NCBI GenBank assembly: GCA_030447125.1
Contig: JAUJLZ010000144.1
Location: 1 to 5,709, forward strand
DNA: 5,709 bases
DNA from: Acidimicrobiales bacterium
GTDB lineage: Bacteria; Actinomycetota; Acidimicrobiia; Acidimicrobiales; CADCSY01
Direction of reading: 5' to 3'
Of this stretch, positions 1 through 5,709 are shown in pieces. The notes under the pieces are model-generated. The model made no database searches, was not told the DNA's origin, and saw only the letters and a list, made by a program, of their open reading frames with translations. Positions within the stretch are counted from its first letter, which is position 1. Every line of letters begins with the position of its first letter. The translations under genes and the position numbers were made by a program.

Positions 1-59
1 GGGGGCTGACTCTGCCCGGGGCTCGACCACGGGTCGTTCCTGGGCGGGACGTCGGTCAT
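1..59 (-). CDS. Start of an unidentified gene, running off the left edge
   Basis: Only the first 19 codons and two bases of the next are visible. The ATG lies at 59-57 and the reading begins MTDVPPRNDPWSSPG, followed by Gln, Ser, Gln and Pro. The start is supported by a strong Shine-Dalgarno sequence, AAGGAG at 70-65, separated by five bases from the ATG. Its frame is open to the window edge. A polar leader rich in Pro, Ser, Asp and Gln is typical of the cytoplasmic N-terminus of many small actinobacterial membrane proteins (RDD-type or DUF4190/DUF4870-like proteins often begin this way), but this is only a resemblance and the product cannot be named. It follows the transporter stop by 164 bases on the same strand and could be cotranscribed with it or use the possible promoter at 151-179. 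Confidence 0.6.
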   Translation of the reverse strand, partial: MTDVPPRNDPWSSPGQSQP

Positions 60-64
60 GGCAT

Positions 65-70
65 CTCCTT
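65..70 (-). promoter_or_regulatory. Ribosome binding site of the left-edge gene
   Basis: AAGGAG on the minus strand, five bases before the ATG at 59. It is a near-perfect anti-16S match at a good distance, and it is the main reason for accepting such a short visible reading frame as a real gene start. Confidence 0.6.
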
Positions 71-150
71 GGCAGCGGTGGCCGAAGCGTAGCCCAGGCG
101 CTTGTGGCCATGGGTCGGTGCCTCCCACTTGGCTGAGGGTAGCTCTCATC

Positions 151-179
151 CTTATTTTGACGGAGCACTTCGATGTCAC
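151..179 (-). promoter_or_regulatory. Possible sigma-70-type promoter for the left-edge gene
   Basis: On the minus strand GTGACA (179-174, five of six matches to TTGACA) is followed after 17 bases by AATAAG (156-151, four of six matches to TATAAT). It lies in the most A+T-rich patch of the window, about 90 bases before the ATG at 59. The spacing is ideal, but both boxes are short and degenerate and actinobacterial promoters vary, so this is a suggestion only. Confidence 0.3.
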
Positions 180-223
180 GTCTGCGTACCAACTCGATCG
201 CCTCACCCCGCTCCACGCTGGCC

Positions 224-2431
224 TCATCGAACGCCCACCTCTTGGCCCTCGTGGGCGGTACCCAGGTGGGCACTGCCCTCACGGCCGGTGACGACGGGTG
301 ACACGCCCTCGGCGGGGGTCGCCGGATCCGGCGGCGGCGCCGGCGCCGGCTCGTGCAGGCCGACGCGCTGGTGGAGGCGGCGCATCGGGGCCGGAGCCCA
401 CCAGTTCCACTCGCCCAGGAGCTTCATGGTGGCCGGGACCAGCAGGGAGCGCACGATGGTGGCGTCGACGACCACGGCCAGGGCCATGCCCACGCCGAAC
501 TGCTTGATGATGAGGGTGTCGCCGGCGGCGAAGCCGGCGAAGACCACCACGATGAGCAGGGCGGCCGAGGTGATGATGCGCCCACTGCGCTGGAGCCCCA
601 TGGCCACCGACCCGTCGTTGTCGCCGGTCTCGTCGTGGGCCTCCTTGATGCGCGAGAGCATGAACACCTCGTAGTCCATGGACAGCCCGAAGGCGAAGAT
701 GAAGATCAGCACCGGGGTGAACAGGTCGAGCGAGCCCACAGACTCGAAGCCAAGCAGCCCCGAGAGGTTGCCGTCCTGGAAGATCCACACCAGCGCCCCG
801 AAGGTGGCACCCAGCGAGAGCAGGTTCATGAGGATGGCCTTGACGGGCACGGCCACCGAGCCGGTCATGAGGAACAACAGCACGAAGGTGGCGGCGGCGA
901 TGACGCCCAGGACCAGAGGGAGCCGGTCGCCCAGCCGGGCCTCGAAGTCGACGAGGAAGGCGGCCGTGCCGCCCACGTCGACGGCGAAGCCGGGTTGGAG
1001 GTCGCGGATCTGCTCGACGAGGGCCTGGGCCGCCTCGTCCTGGCTGGTGCCGGCGGGCACGACGTCGATGACGCTCACGCCCGGGGGTAGGCCCGGGCGG
1101 GTCGAGACCGCGGCCACCCCGCGCAGCGCTTCGAGGCGCTCGACGTAGGCCGACAGCTCAGGGGTGGCGGCGGCGACGTCGGCCACCACCGTGATGGGGT
1201 CGGCGCCCATGGCCGGGAAGCGCTCGGCCAGGACCTCAGCGGTGGCCCGCACCTCCGAGTCCTGCGGCAGAGAGCGGGCGTCGGGCACCTCGAAGCGGGC
1301 GCCGAGGAAGGGCACGGCCAGCACGGCCAGGCCCACGGCGACGACGCTGACCACCGGCACGGCTCGGCGCTGCACCAGGTGGGACAGGCGCCAGAAGTAG
1401 CCGTGGTGGTCGGGTCGGGCACGAGCAGGCTTGATGCGCCCACCCACCATGCCCAGCAGCGCCGGCAACAGGGTCACCCCGGCGGCCATCGACACCACCA
1501 CGACGCCGGTGCCGGCCAGGCCGAAGGAGGTGAACGTCGGGTCCTCCAACAAGAAGAGCCCGGCCAGGGCGACGGCCACGGTGAGGCCGGAGAAGGCGAT
1601 GGTGGTGCCGGCGGTGGCCACGGCCCGGCCTACGGCGGCGGCGACGTCGAGGCCCGCCGCCCGCTCCTCCGGGAAGCGGCTCACCAGCAACAGCCCGTAG
1701 TCGATGCCCAGGCCCAGGCCGAGGATGGTGGTGACGTTGAGGGCGAACACCGACACGTCGGTCAGCGCCGATGCGCCGAAGAGCACGATCATGGCGCCGG
1801 CGACGCTGGCCAGGGCCAGCACCAGCGGCAGCCCGGCGGCCAGCACGCCGCCGAAGACGACCACCATGGCCACAAAGGCGATGGGCAGGGCGATGCTCTC
1901 CCCCCGCACCAGGTCCTCCTCGGTGCCCTCGATGAACTCCTGGTTGAGGGGCAGGGCGCCGGCCAGGCCGACGGTGGGGCCGTCGATCTCCCGCAGCCGT
2001 TCCGAGATGGATTCGCCCAGCTGGGTGGTCGCCTCCTCCGAGAGCTTGCCGTCGACCGTGGCGACCAGCAGCGTGGCCTGCCCGTCGGCCGAGACCAGGG
2101 ACGGGTCGCCGGTCGTGTAGTGGTCGACGACCGAGACCACTCCGGCCATGGTGGCGATGTCGGTCGACGCCGCTTCCACCTCCGCCCGCACGGCCGGCTC
2201 GCCGGTAGCAGCTCCGGAGATGACGGCCACGACCTCGCCACCGGTCCCGGCCAGCTCCTCCAGGCGCTGCACGACCCGAGCCGACTCGAGCTCGGGATTG
2301 CCGGTGAACTCGGTGGACAGGCGATCGGCCACCTGGCCGCCCAGGGCCATGCCGAGCGCCAGCACCACCACCCACACGGCCACCACCAGGCGCCGGCGGC
2401 GATAGACGAAGCTTCCCAGTGTCGTGAACAC
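224..2431 (-). CDS. MMPL-family (RND superfamily) membrane transporter
   Basis: An intact 735-residue integral membrane exporter, presumably driven by the proton gradient. The start is GTG at 2431, chosen because AGGAGG lies five bases upstream; the stop is TGA at 226-224. Visible layout: Arg-rich cytoplasmic leader (RRRR, residues 11-14); TM1 about 15-33; first extracytoplasmic domain about 36-175; TM2-TM6 about 179-326; TM7 about 357-377; second extracytoplasmic domain about 379-500; TM8-TM12 about 502-668. This is the duplicated 12-helix MMPL plan. Each half carries the family's Asp-Tyr proton-relay pair: D244-Y245 in GIDYGLLLVSRF (bases 1702-1697) and D586-Y587 in FGLSMDYEVFMLSR (676-671). 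The signature DATIVRSLLVP (656-666) followed by GEWNWWAP (673-680) confirms the family. A Pro-rich tail of about 45 residues follows. At 735 residues it belongs to the shorter actinobacterial MMPL group rather than the roughly 950-residue mycobacterial MmpL group. The substrate cannot be read from sequence; lipids, secondary metabolites or drugs are the usual classes. The regulator upstream on the same strand suggests regulated export. Confidence 0.96.
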   Translation of the reverse strand: MFTTLGSFVYRRRRLVVAVWVVVLALGMALGGQVADRLSTEFTGNPELESARVVQRLEELAGTGGEVVAVISGAATGEPAVRAEVEAASTDIATMAGVVSVVDHYTTGDPSLVSADGQATLLVATVDGKLSEEATTQLGESISERLREIDGPTVGLAGALPLNQEFIEGTEEDLVRGESIALPIAFVAMVVVFGGVLAAGLPLVLALASVAGAMIVLFGASALTDVSVFALNVTTILGLGLGIDYGLLLVSRFPEERAAGLDVAAAVGRAVATAGTTIAFSGLTVAVALAGLFLLEDPTFTSFGLAGTGVVVVSMAAGVTLLPALLGMVGGRIKPARARPDHHGYFWRLSHLVQRRAVPVVSVVAVGLAVLAVPFLGARFEVPDARSLPQDSEVRATAEVLAERFPAMGADPITVVADVAAATPELSAYVERLEALRGVAAVSTRPGLPPGVSVIDVVPAGTSQDEAAQALVEQIRDLQPGFAVDVGGTAAFLVDFEARLGDRLPLVLGVIAAATFVLLFLMTGSVAVPVKAILMNLLSLGATFGALVWIFQDGNLSGLLGFESVGSLDLFTPVLIFIFAFGLSMDYEVFMLSRIKEAHDETGDNDGSVAMGLQRSGRIITSAALLIVVVFAGFAAGDTLIIKQFGVGMALAVVVDATIVRSLLVPATMKLLGEWNWWAPAPMRRLHQRVGLHEPAPAPPPDPATPAEGVSPVVTGREGSAHLGTAHEGQEVGVR

Positions 2432-2436
2432 GATGC

Positions 2437-2442
2437 CCTCCT
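2437..2442 (-). promoter_or_regulatory. Ribosome binding site of the MMPL gene
   Basis: AGGAGG on the minus strand, five bases before the GTG at 2431. It decides in favour of this GTG as the start and shows that the transporter is translated independently, not by coupling to the regulator, whose restored stop lies 130 bases upstream. Confidence 0.8.
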
Positions 2443-2513
2443 GCGTCGGGATGGACCCGTCCTGGGCCCGTGCGCAGGATCACCCCAGGCCCTGACGGCC
2501 CTCTGGCGTCGGG

Positions 2514-2532
2514 CCCCGTGGTGCTGACGGGG
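2514..2532. repeat. Inverted repeat with 6-base arms and 7-base loop
   Basis: CCCCGT at 2514-2519 and ACGGGG at 2527-2532 are perfect reverse complements around a seven-base loop. In RNA of either strand this would form a short, very G+C-rich hairpin between regulator and transporter. No T run follows on the minus strand, so it is not a classical intrinsic terminator. It overlaps one of the two CGTCAGC heptamers and may simply share sequence with it. Confidence 0.4.
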
Positions 2533-2551
2533 AGCTGACGCGTCTCTGAGC
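2523..2551 (-). promoter_or_regulatory. Candidate SARP operator: direct heptamers with an 11-base period
   Basis: On the minus strand the heptamer CGTCAGC occurs at 2540-2534 and again, identically, at 2529-2523, with four bases between, giving a period of 11. One more period upstream GCTCAGA (2551-2545) keeps the TCAG core, so TCAG occurs three times at exact 11-base steps. SARP-family activators are known to bind heptameric direct repeats on one face of the helix with 11- or 22-base periods, just upstream of a weak -10 box. The site sits about 90 bases before the MMPL start, downstream of a SARP-type gene. Against it: the six bases at the usual -10 position, eight bases past the last heptamer, read GCCCGA and do not resemble a -10 box, and an inverted repeat shares part of the same bases. 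Confidence 0.45.
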
Positions 2552-2561
2552 CGTCCCGGCT

Positions 2562-3152
2562 CTACGTGGCTCGGGCCGGGAGCGAGCGCCTCGTCGAGGT
2601 CCAGACTGCGACCCTGTTCCCACGCGCGGGCGAAGGCACTGTCGCCGAGGAGGGCCCGGGCGGCGGCCTCGGTCCGGTCCACGTCGCCACGCTCGGCCGG
2701 CGGGAGGGGCGAGCGGGCAGCCTCGCGCCGCACCGCCGCCGCTCCCAACAGGGTGGCCGCCCGCTCCGCCTCCCCCTCGGCGGCAGCCACGGCGGCCATC
2801 CCCTCCACGACCAGGGCGACGGCCGCTCCCTCACCGAGCCCCGCCAACGTGGCCAGGCTCTCGACGCTGCGGGCCCGGGCCTCGTCGAGGTGGCCCTGGA
2901 TCTGGGCCAGGGCACCCAGTCGGGCCAGGGCCACCGCCGCGCCCTCGCTCAGGCCCAGCCGGCCGTAGATGGCCAGGGCCTGCTCGTGCAGCGTCCGGGC
3001 CCGTTCGAGGTCGCCACGTCGACGGGCAGCCACGCCCAGGCGGTCCCCGAAGTACGCCACCCAGGCCAGGCCGAAGCGCCGGGAGCTGGTGGCTGCCTCG
3101 GTGCCCAGCCACTCGTCGCGGTCGCGCTCGCCCCGGAGCACGGACAGGTTGC
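2562..3152 (-). CDS. Regulator fragment: C-terminal TPR block and end of the protein
   Basis: Beginning near NLSVLRGERDRDEW this piece has clear TPR-like helical pairs, such as GDLERARTLHEQALAIYGRL and GHLDEARARSVESLATL, then a family-typical ending: ERAATLLGAAAVRREA, then WEQGRSLDLDEALA (about 2622-2582). In relatives the protein ends within a few residues of this last motif. Here the frame does not stop but runs on as low-complexity translation into the transporter gene (to 1789). Removing one base from the run at 2578-2580 gives PARAT and a stop at 2564-2562, so I take 2562 as the real end. Confidence 0.65.
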
Positions 3153-4323
3153 CAGCTGGGCCTGGAGGTTGGCCACCTCGTCGGCCAGTCCCAGGTCCCG
3201 GGCGACCGTGACCGCCTCGCTGAGCAGGCCCGCCGCCCTGGCGTAGTCGCCTCGTACCTCGGCGGCCTGGCCGAGGCAGGACAGGCAGTGCAACTCCCCC
3301 CAGCCGTCGCCCAGCGCCCGGAAGCGGTCGAGGGCGTCCTCGGCCAGACCCTCACCCTGTTCCACGTCGTGGCCCACGGCGAGGAGGCCGGCCACGAACC
3401 TCGTCGCCGCCAGGCCCCACTGGTCTCCCAGGCGCGCGAAGGTGGCGGCGGCCTCATCGAGGAGCCTGGCGGCCCGCTCCAGGGCGCCGAGGTGCATCTC
3501 GACCAGGGCGCACAGGCCCTGGGCCAGGCCCACGGCCGCCTCGTCGCCGACCTGGAGGCACAGGCGGAGGTTCTCCTCGCACCACGCCGACGCCGGGGCC
3601 AGGTCGAAGTCGCAGAAGGCGAGGAAGCCGGCCCAACCCAGCACCCCGGCCCTGGCGGTGGGCGAGTCGACGGGCAGGGCGAGCACCGACTGGAGGCGGT
3701 CCATCGCTTCCTGGCGGGGGCCGTGCAGGTACCAGAACCACCCCAGCGCCCGGGCCAGGGCCAGGGCCAGGGCCACCTGCTTGTGGCTCACCGCCCAGTC
3801 CAGAGCGGCGCGCAGGTTGTCATGCTCGGTGTCGAGCAGCGCCAGCCACCGGCGTTGGTCGCGCCCGTGCAGCCCGGCGGCGCCGGCCTGGGCCAGGGCG
3901 AGGAAGTGCCGGGCGTGGCCCAGATGGACCTGGTCGGCGGCGCCGGCCTCCTCCAGCCTCTCTCGCCCGTACTGGCGCAGGGTCTCCAGGAGCTCGTAGC
4001 GGGGTCCCACCCGGTGGTCGAGATGGGCGACCACCAGCGACTTGTCGACGAGTCGGGCCAGCACGTCGACGACCGCACCAGCCTCCACCGGGCCGGTGGC
4101 ACACACCTCCCTCAGCCGCGGCCAGGCTGCAGCCACCGGCGAAGCACGACAGGGCCTCGAACACGGTGCGCTCGTCGTCGGCGAGCAGGTCGTAGCTCCA
4201 GTCCACCAGGGCCCGCAGCGTCTGCTGGCGGTGAGCACCGCGCCGCCCGGTGGCGCCGAGCAGGTGGAAGCGGTCGTCGAGGCGGGCGACGATGTCGGCC
4301 AGCGGTAGGGCCTTGACCTTGGC
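3153..4323 (-). CDS. Regulator fragment: ATPase C-terminal part and first TPR block
   Basis: After the amber codon the same frame reads AKVKALPLADIVARLDDRF, TLRALVDWSYDLLADDE and FAGGCSLAAAE, the helical subdomain that follows the ATPase core in AfsR-like proteins. At 4109-4111 one base too many moves the frame; removing it joins AAAE to EVCATGPVEAGAVVDVLARL and VDKSLVV, as expected. The rest (about 4030 to 3153) has the RYELLETLRQYGRERL and EHDNLRAALDWAVSH signatures followed by helical pairs of TPR type (for example ERAARLLDEAAATFARLGD). It stays open past 3153, but beyond NLQAQL the residues stop resembling the family and become Cys/Ser/Pro-rich, which marks the next break. Confidence 0.7.
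3752..3775 (-). repeat. Four tandem copies of a hexanucleotide
   Basis: GGGCCA is repeated four times on the plus strand (TGGCCC on the minus strand) inside the TPR region of the regulator, where it encodes an alternating Ala-Leu stretch within VALALALARALG. Gain or loss of a unit would change the protein by two residues and would not shift the frame. It may only reflect codon and composition bias in an Ala/Leu helix. Confidence 0.6.
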
Positions 4324-5331
4324 CTAGGCCAGCTCTATGGCGAGGGGCAGGCCGTCGAGGCGGCGACAGATCTCGGCCACCAGCGGTGCGGTGCCCGCCG
4401 AGAGGGTGAAGTCCGGCGTCACGGCGGCGGCCCGGTCGGCGAAGAGGCGCACGGCGGGCGAGGCCATCAGGTCGTCGGGCTCGGCGGTTTCGACGGCGGG
4501 GACGGGCAGGGGGTCGACTGGCCACTGCGCCTCGCCGGCGACGGCCAGTGGCTCACGGCTGGTGGCCAGGATGCGCAAGCCCGGCCAGGCCCCCAGCAGC
4601 GTCTCGGCCAGCGAGGCGACCGCGGCCACGAGGTGCTCGCAGTTGTCGAGCACCAGCAGCGCCCGGGCGCCGTCGAGATGCTCGAGGAGGCGCTGCAAGG
4701 GAGGCGGTGGGGACAGGGAGCCGCCGGCTCCGGTGAGGGGCAGCATGGTGCTGTCGCGCAGGCCCAAGGCCGACGCCACCGCAGAGGTGACCGCGTCGGG
4801 GTCGGCCACCCCGGCGAGTTCCACCACCCACACCCCCTCGGGGAAGTCGGGTGCCAGCTCGGCTCCCGCCTCCAGGGCCAGGCGGGTCTTGCCGCTGCCC
4901 CCGGGCCCGGTGAGAGTGACGAGGCGGCCATTGCCGAGCAGCTTGGCGACACGGCACCGGTCGTCGTCGCGCCCCACGAAGGACGTGAGCGAGGGCCGCA
5001 GGTTCCCCAATGGCCGGCCAGCCCCGAGGCGATCCGCCGTGGGTGCCACCGAGTGATCGGTCACCACCTCGACCGGGGGTCGATCCATCTCGGCAGAATG
5101 GGCGAGGATGGCGCCTTCCAGGCGGGTCAGCTCCGACCCGGGCGCGAGGCCGAGCTCCTCGCTGAGCAGGCGGCGGGCCTCCTGGTAGGCGCGCAGCGCC
5201 TCGGCCTGGCGACCCGACCGGTACAGCGCCACCATGAGCTGGCCCCACAGGCGCTCGCGCAACGGGTGGTCGGCCACCAGCGCGTGGAGCTCGGGGACGA
5301 CGCCGGTGTGGCGCCCGAGGGCCAGGTCGGG
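4324..5331 (-). CDS. Regulator fragment: second half of BTAD and NB-ARC ATPase core
   Basis: The longest uninterrupted piece of the regulator. It starts inside the BTAD domain with DLALGRHTGVVPEL and HPLRERLWGQLMVALYRSGR, passes LLSEELGLAPGSEL (about 5169-5128), then a linker of about 35 residues, and enters the ATPase at SFVGRDDD. The nucleotide-binding site looks complete: GPGGSGKT for the phosphate loop and an acidic Walker B with the DNCEHL motif typical of this regulator family. It ends with GLPLAIELA immediately followed by TAG (4326-4324). Relatives continue here with about two Ala and a basic residue, and so does this sequence after the stop (AKVKALPLADIVARL). An automatic caller would start it at the GTG at 5469, but the first 46 or so residues in that frame are out-of-frame translation. 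Confidence 0.75.
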   Translation of the reverse strand, partial: PDLALGRHTGVVPELHALVADHPLRERLWGQLMVALYRSGRQAEALRAYQEARRLLSEELGLAPGSELTRLEGAILAHSAEMDRPPVEVVTDHSVAPTADRLGAGRPLGNLRPSLTSFVGRDDDRCRVAKLLGNGRLVTLTGPGGSGKTRLALEAGAELAPDFPEGVWVVELAGVADPDAVTSAVASALGLRDSTMLPLTGAGGSLSPPPPLQRLLEHLDGARALLVLDNCEHLVAAVASLAETLLGAWPGLRILATSREPLAVAGEAQWPVDPLPVPAVETAEPDDLMASPAVRLFADRAAAVTPDFTLSAGTAPLVAEICRRLDGLPLAIELA

Positions 5332-5709
5332 TTTCGATGCGGTCTTCCAGCACGGCCAGGCGCATCTCCTCCAGGCGGGCCGCCTCGATGTCGGCGAGGT
5401 CGCCCTCGACCAGGTCGACCAGGGCGGGCCCCCGCCACAGCTCGAGCGCCTGGTGCAGGGCGACGGCACCTCTGCCGACCTCGGCCCGGGCCAGGAGGTT
5501 GCGTCCCTGCCCGGCGAGCTGCTCGAAGGCGATCACGTCGACGTCCTTGGGGCGATGGCCAACAGGTAGCCGGGCGCTCGGCCCAGGACCCGTTCGGGCC
5601 CGAGCAGCCGCCGCAGCTGGGACACCCGGGCCTGGAGGGCGTTGGCCGCGTTCACCGGCGGTTGGTCGCCCCACAGCTCGTCGATGAGGCGGTCCCGGGG
5701 CACCACGGT
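5332..5709 (-). CDS. Regulator fragment: end of winged helix and first half of BTAD (two frames)
   Basis: From the right edge the reading TVVPRDRLIDELWGDQPP, then a stretch with SQLRRLLG and GYLLAIAP, matches the C-terminal half of an OmpR-type DNA-binding domain, including the recognition-helix region and the closing GY hairpin. In that frame a TGA follows at 5535-5533. If one base is restored in the run at 5549-5552, the reading continues as PKDVDVIAFEQLAGQGRN and then HQALELWRGPALVDL and LEEMRLAVLEDRIE, the standard opening of a BTAD domain. The join sits exactly where the two domains normally meet, so they are one gene. The true start lies roughly 35 to 45 codons beyond the window. Confidence 0.7.

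Larger units (their letters stand above)
60..223. other. Intergenic gap between the transporter and the left-edge gene
   Basis: This 164-base gap is visibly less G+C-rich than the genes, especially around 140-180. It holds the ribosome binding site at 65-70 and a possible promoter at 151-179. I see no hairpin followed by a T run that would act as a terminator for the transporter transcript, and no RNA gene. Confidence 0.6.
2562..5709 (-). pseudogene. AfsR/SARP-like regulator (winged helix, BTAD, NB-ARC ATPase, TPR), frame-broken and 5'-partial
   Basis: A large STAND-type transcriptional activator missing its first part beyond the right edge. Reading across the breaks gives about 1,048 residues in the window. 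Order: end of an OmpR-type winged helix (5709 to about 5550); BTAD domain (about 5548 to 5090); NB-ARC ATPase with Walker A GPGGSGKT (4908-4885), Walker B LLVLDNCEHL (4659-4630), sensor ILATSREPL and GLPLAIELA (4353-4327); then the WSYDLL and FAGGCSLAAAE region (4206 to about 4112); then a helical TPR-rich half including EHDNLRAALDW. In known relatives ATP binding and the TPR sensor control DNA binding, often activating secondary-metabolism genes. Breaks: a base missing near 5549-5552, a base extra near 5329-5331, TAG at 4326-4324, a base extra near 4109-4111, a base missing near 3152-3153, a base extra near 2578-2580. With the last repaired, the protein ends ALAPARAT at a TAG (2564-2562). The gene is either decayed or contains sequence errors; the family assignment is secure either way. 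Confidence 0.88.

Noticed and set aside
1..288. Minus-strand open frame through the transporter end and the gap, containing a helix-like stretch (FDEASVERGEAIELVRRRD)
   Set aside because: It has no good ribosome binding site, its third codon positions are less G/C-rich than in the neighbouring genes, and it conflicts with both the transporter tail and the better-supported start at 59. It could be a gene relic but I cannot support it.
2509..2514. A -10 promoter box eight bases downstream of the CGTCAGC repeats
   Set aside because: The bases are GCCCGA on the minus strand and match no -10 consensus, so no promoter was annotated there despite the operator-like repeats.
1379..2527. Long plus-strand open frame opposite the MMPL gene (and others at 353-1090 and 3288-4316)
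   Set aside because: The translations are rich in Gly, His, Gln, Arg and Ala with no recognisable motif. They mirror codon positions of well-identified minus-strand genes, a usual effect of very high G+C content.
1789..2577. Continuation of the regulator frame deep into the MMPL gene, as if the two proteins overlapped
   Set aside because: After DEALA the translation loses all family resemblance and becomes Arg/Ser/Trp/Pro-rich, while the MMPL frame is clearly the coding one with its own ribosome binding site. A one-base break at 2578-2580 explains the missing stop.
2562..5709. Programmed ribosomal frameshifting in the regulator
   Set aside because: Five shifts in both directions at unrelated short runs, plus an amber codon, do not fit any known recoding signal. 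Decay or sequence error is simpler.
1..5709. CRISPR arrays, insertion sequences, tRNA or rRNA genes
   Set aside because: No regularly spaced long repeats, transposase-like proteins, terminal inverted repeats or structured RNA signatures were seen on either strand.

Overview
The base composition is very high in G+C, codons strongly favour G/C in third position, and start codons are preceded by strong purine-rich ribosome binding sites. Together with a SARP/AfsR-type regulator next to an MMPL-family exporter, this points to an actinomycete (phylum Actinomycetota). I cannot fix the class or genus from the sequence alone. All genes I can support lie on the minus strand, so the biological order runs from the right edge to the left edge.

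Layout in transcription order. (1) Positions 5709 to 2562: a large AfsR/SARP-like transcriptional regulator that enters from beyond the right edge. It has the end of an OmpR-type winged helix, a complete BTAD domain, an NB-ARC/STAND ATPase and a TPR-rich C-terminal half. Its reading frame is broken by five single-base length changes at short G/C runs and one in-frame amber codon, although the protein sequence stays recognisable across every break. (2) Positions 2561 to 2432: a 130-base intergenic gap holding 11-base-spaced direct repeats of the kind SARP proteins bind, an overlapping inverted repeat, and a good ribosome binding site. (3) Positions 2431 to 224: an intact 735-residue MMPL (RND superfamily) membrane transporter. 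(4) Positions 223 to 60: a short, less G+C-rich gap with a possible promoter. (5) Positions 59 to 1: the first 19 codons of a further gene that runs off the left edge.

Likely logic: the regulator is an ATP-driven, TPR-sensing activator placed just upstream of an exporter, and the spaced repeats in front of the exporter suggest that a SARP-type protein controls it. The substrate is unknown; MMPL proteins export lipids, siderophores, secondary metabolites or drugs. The main puzzle is the broken regulator beside an undamaged transporter: either real pseudogene decay or errors in the underlying sequence. I saw no mobile element, CRISPR array, tRNA or rRNA.
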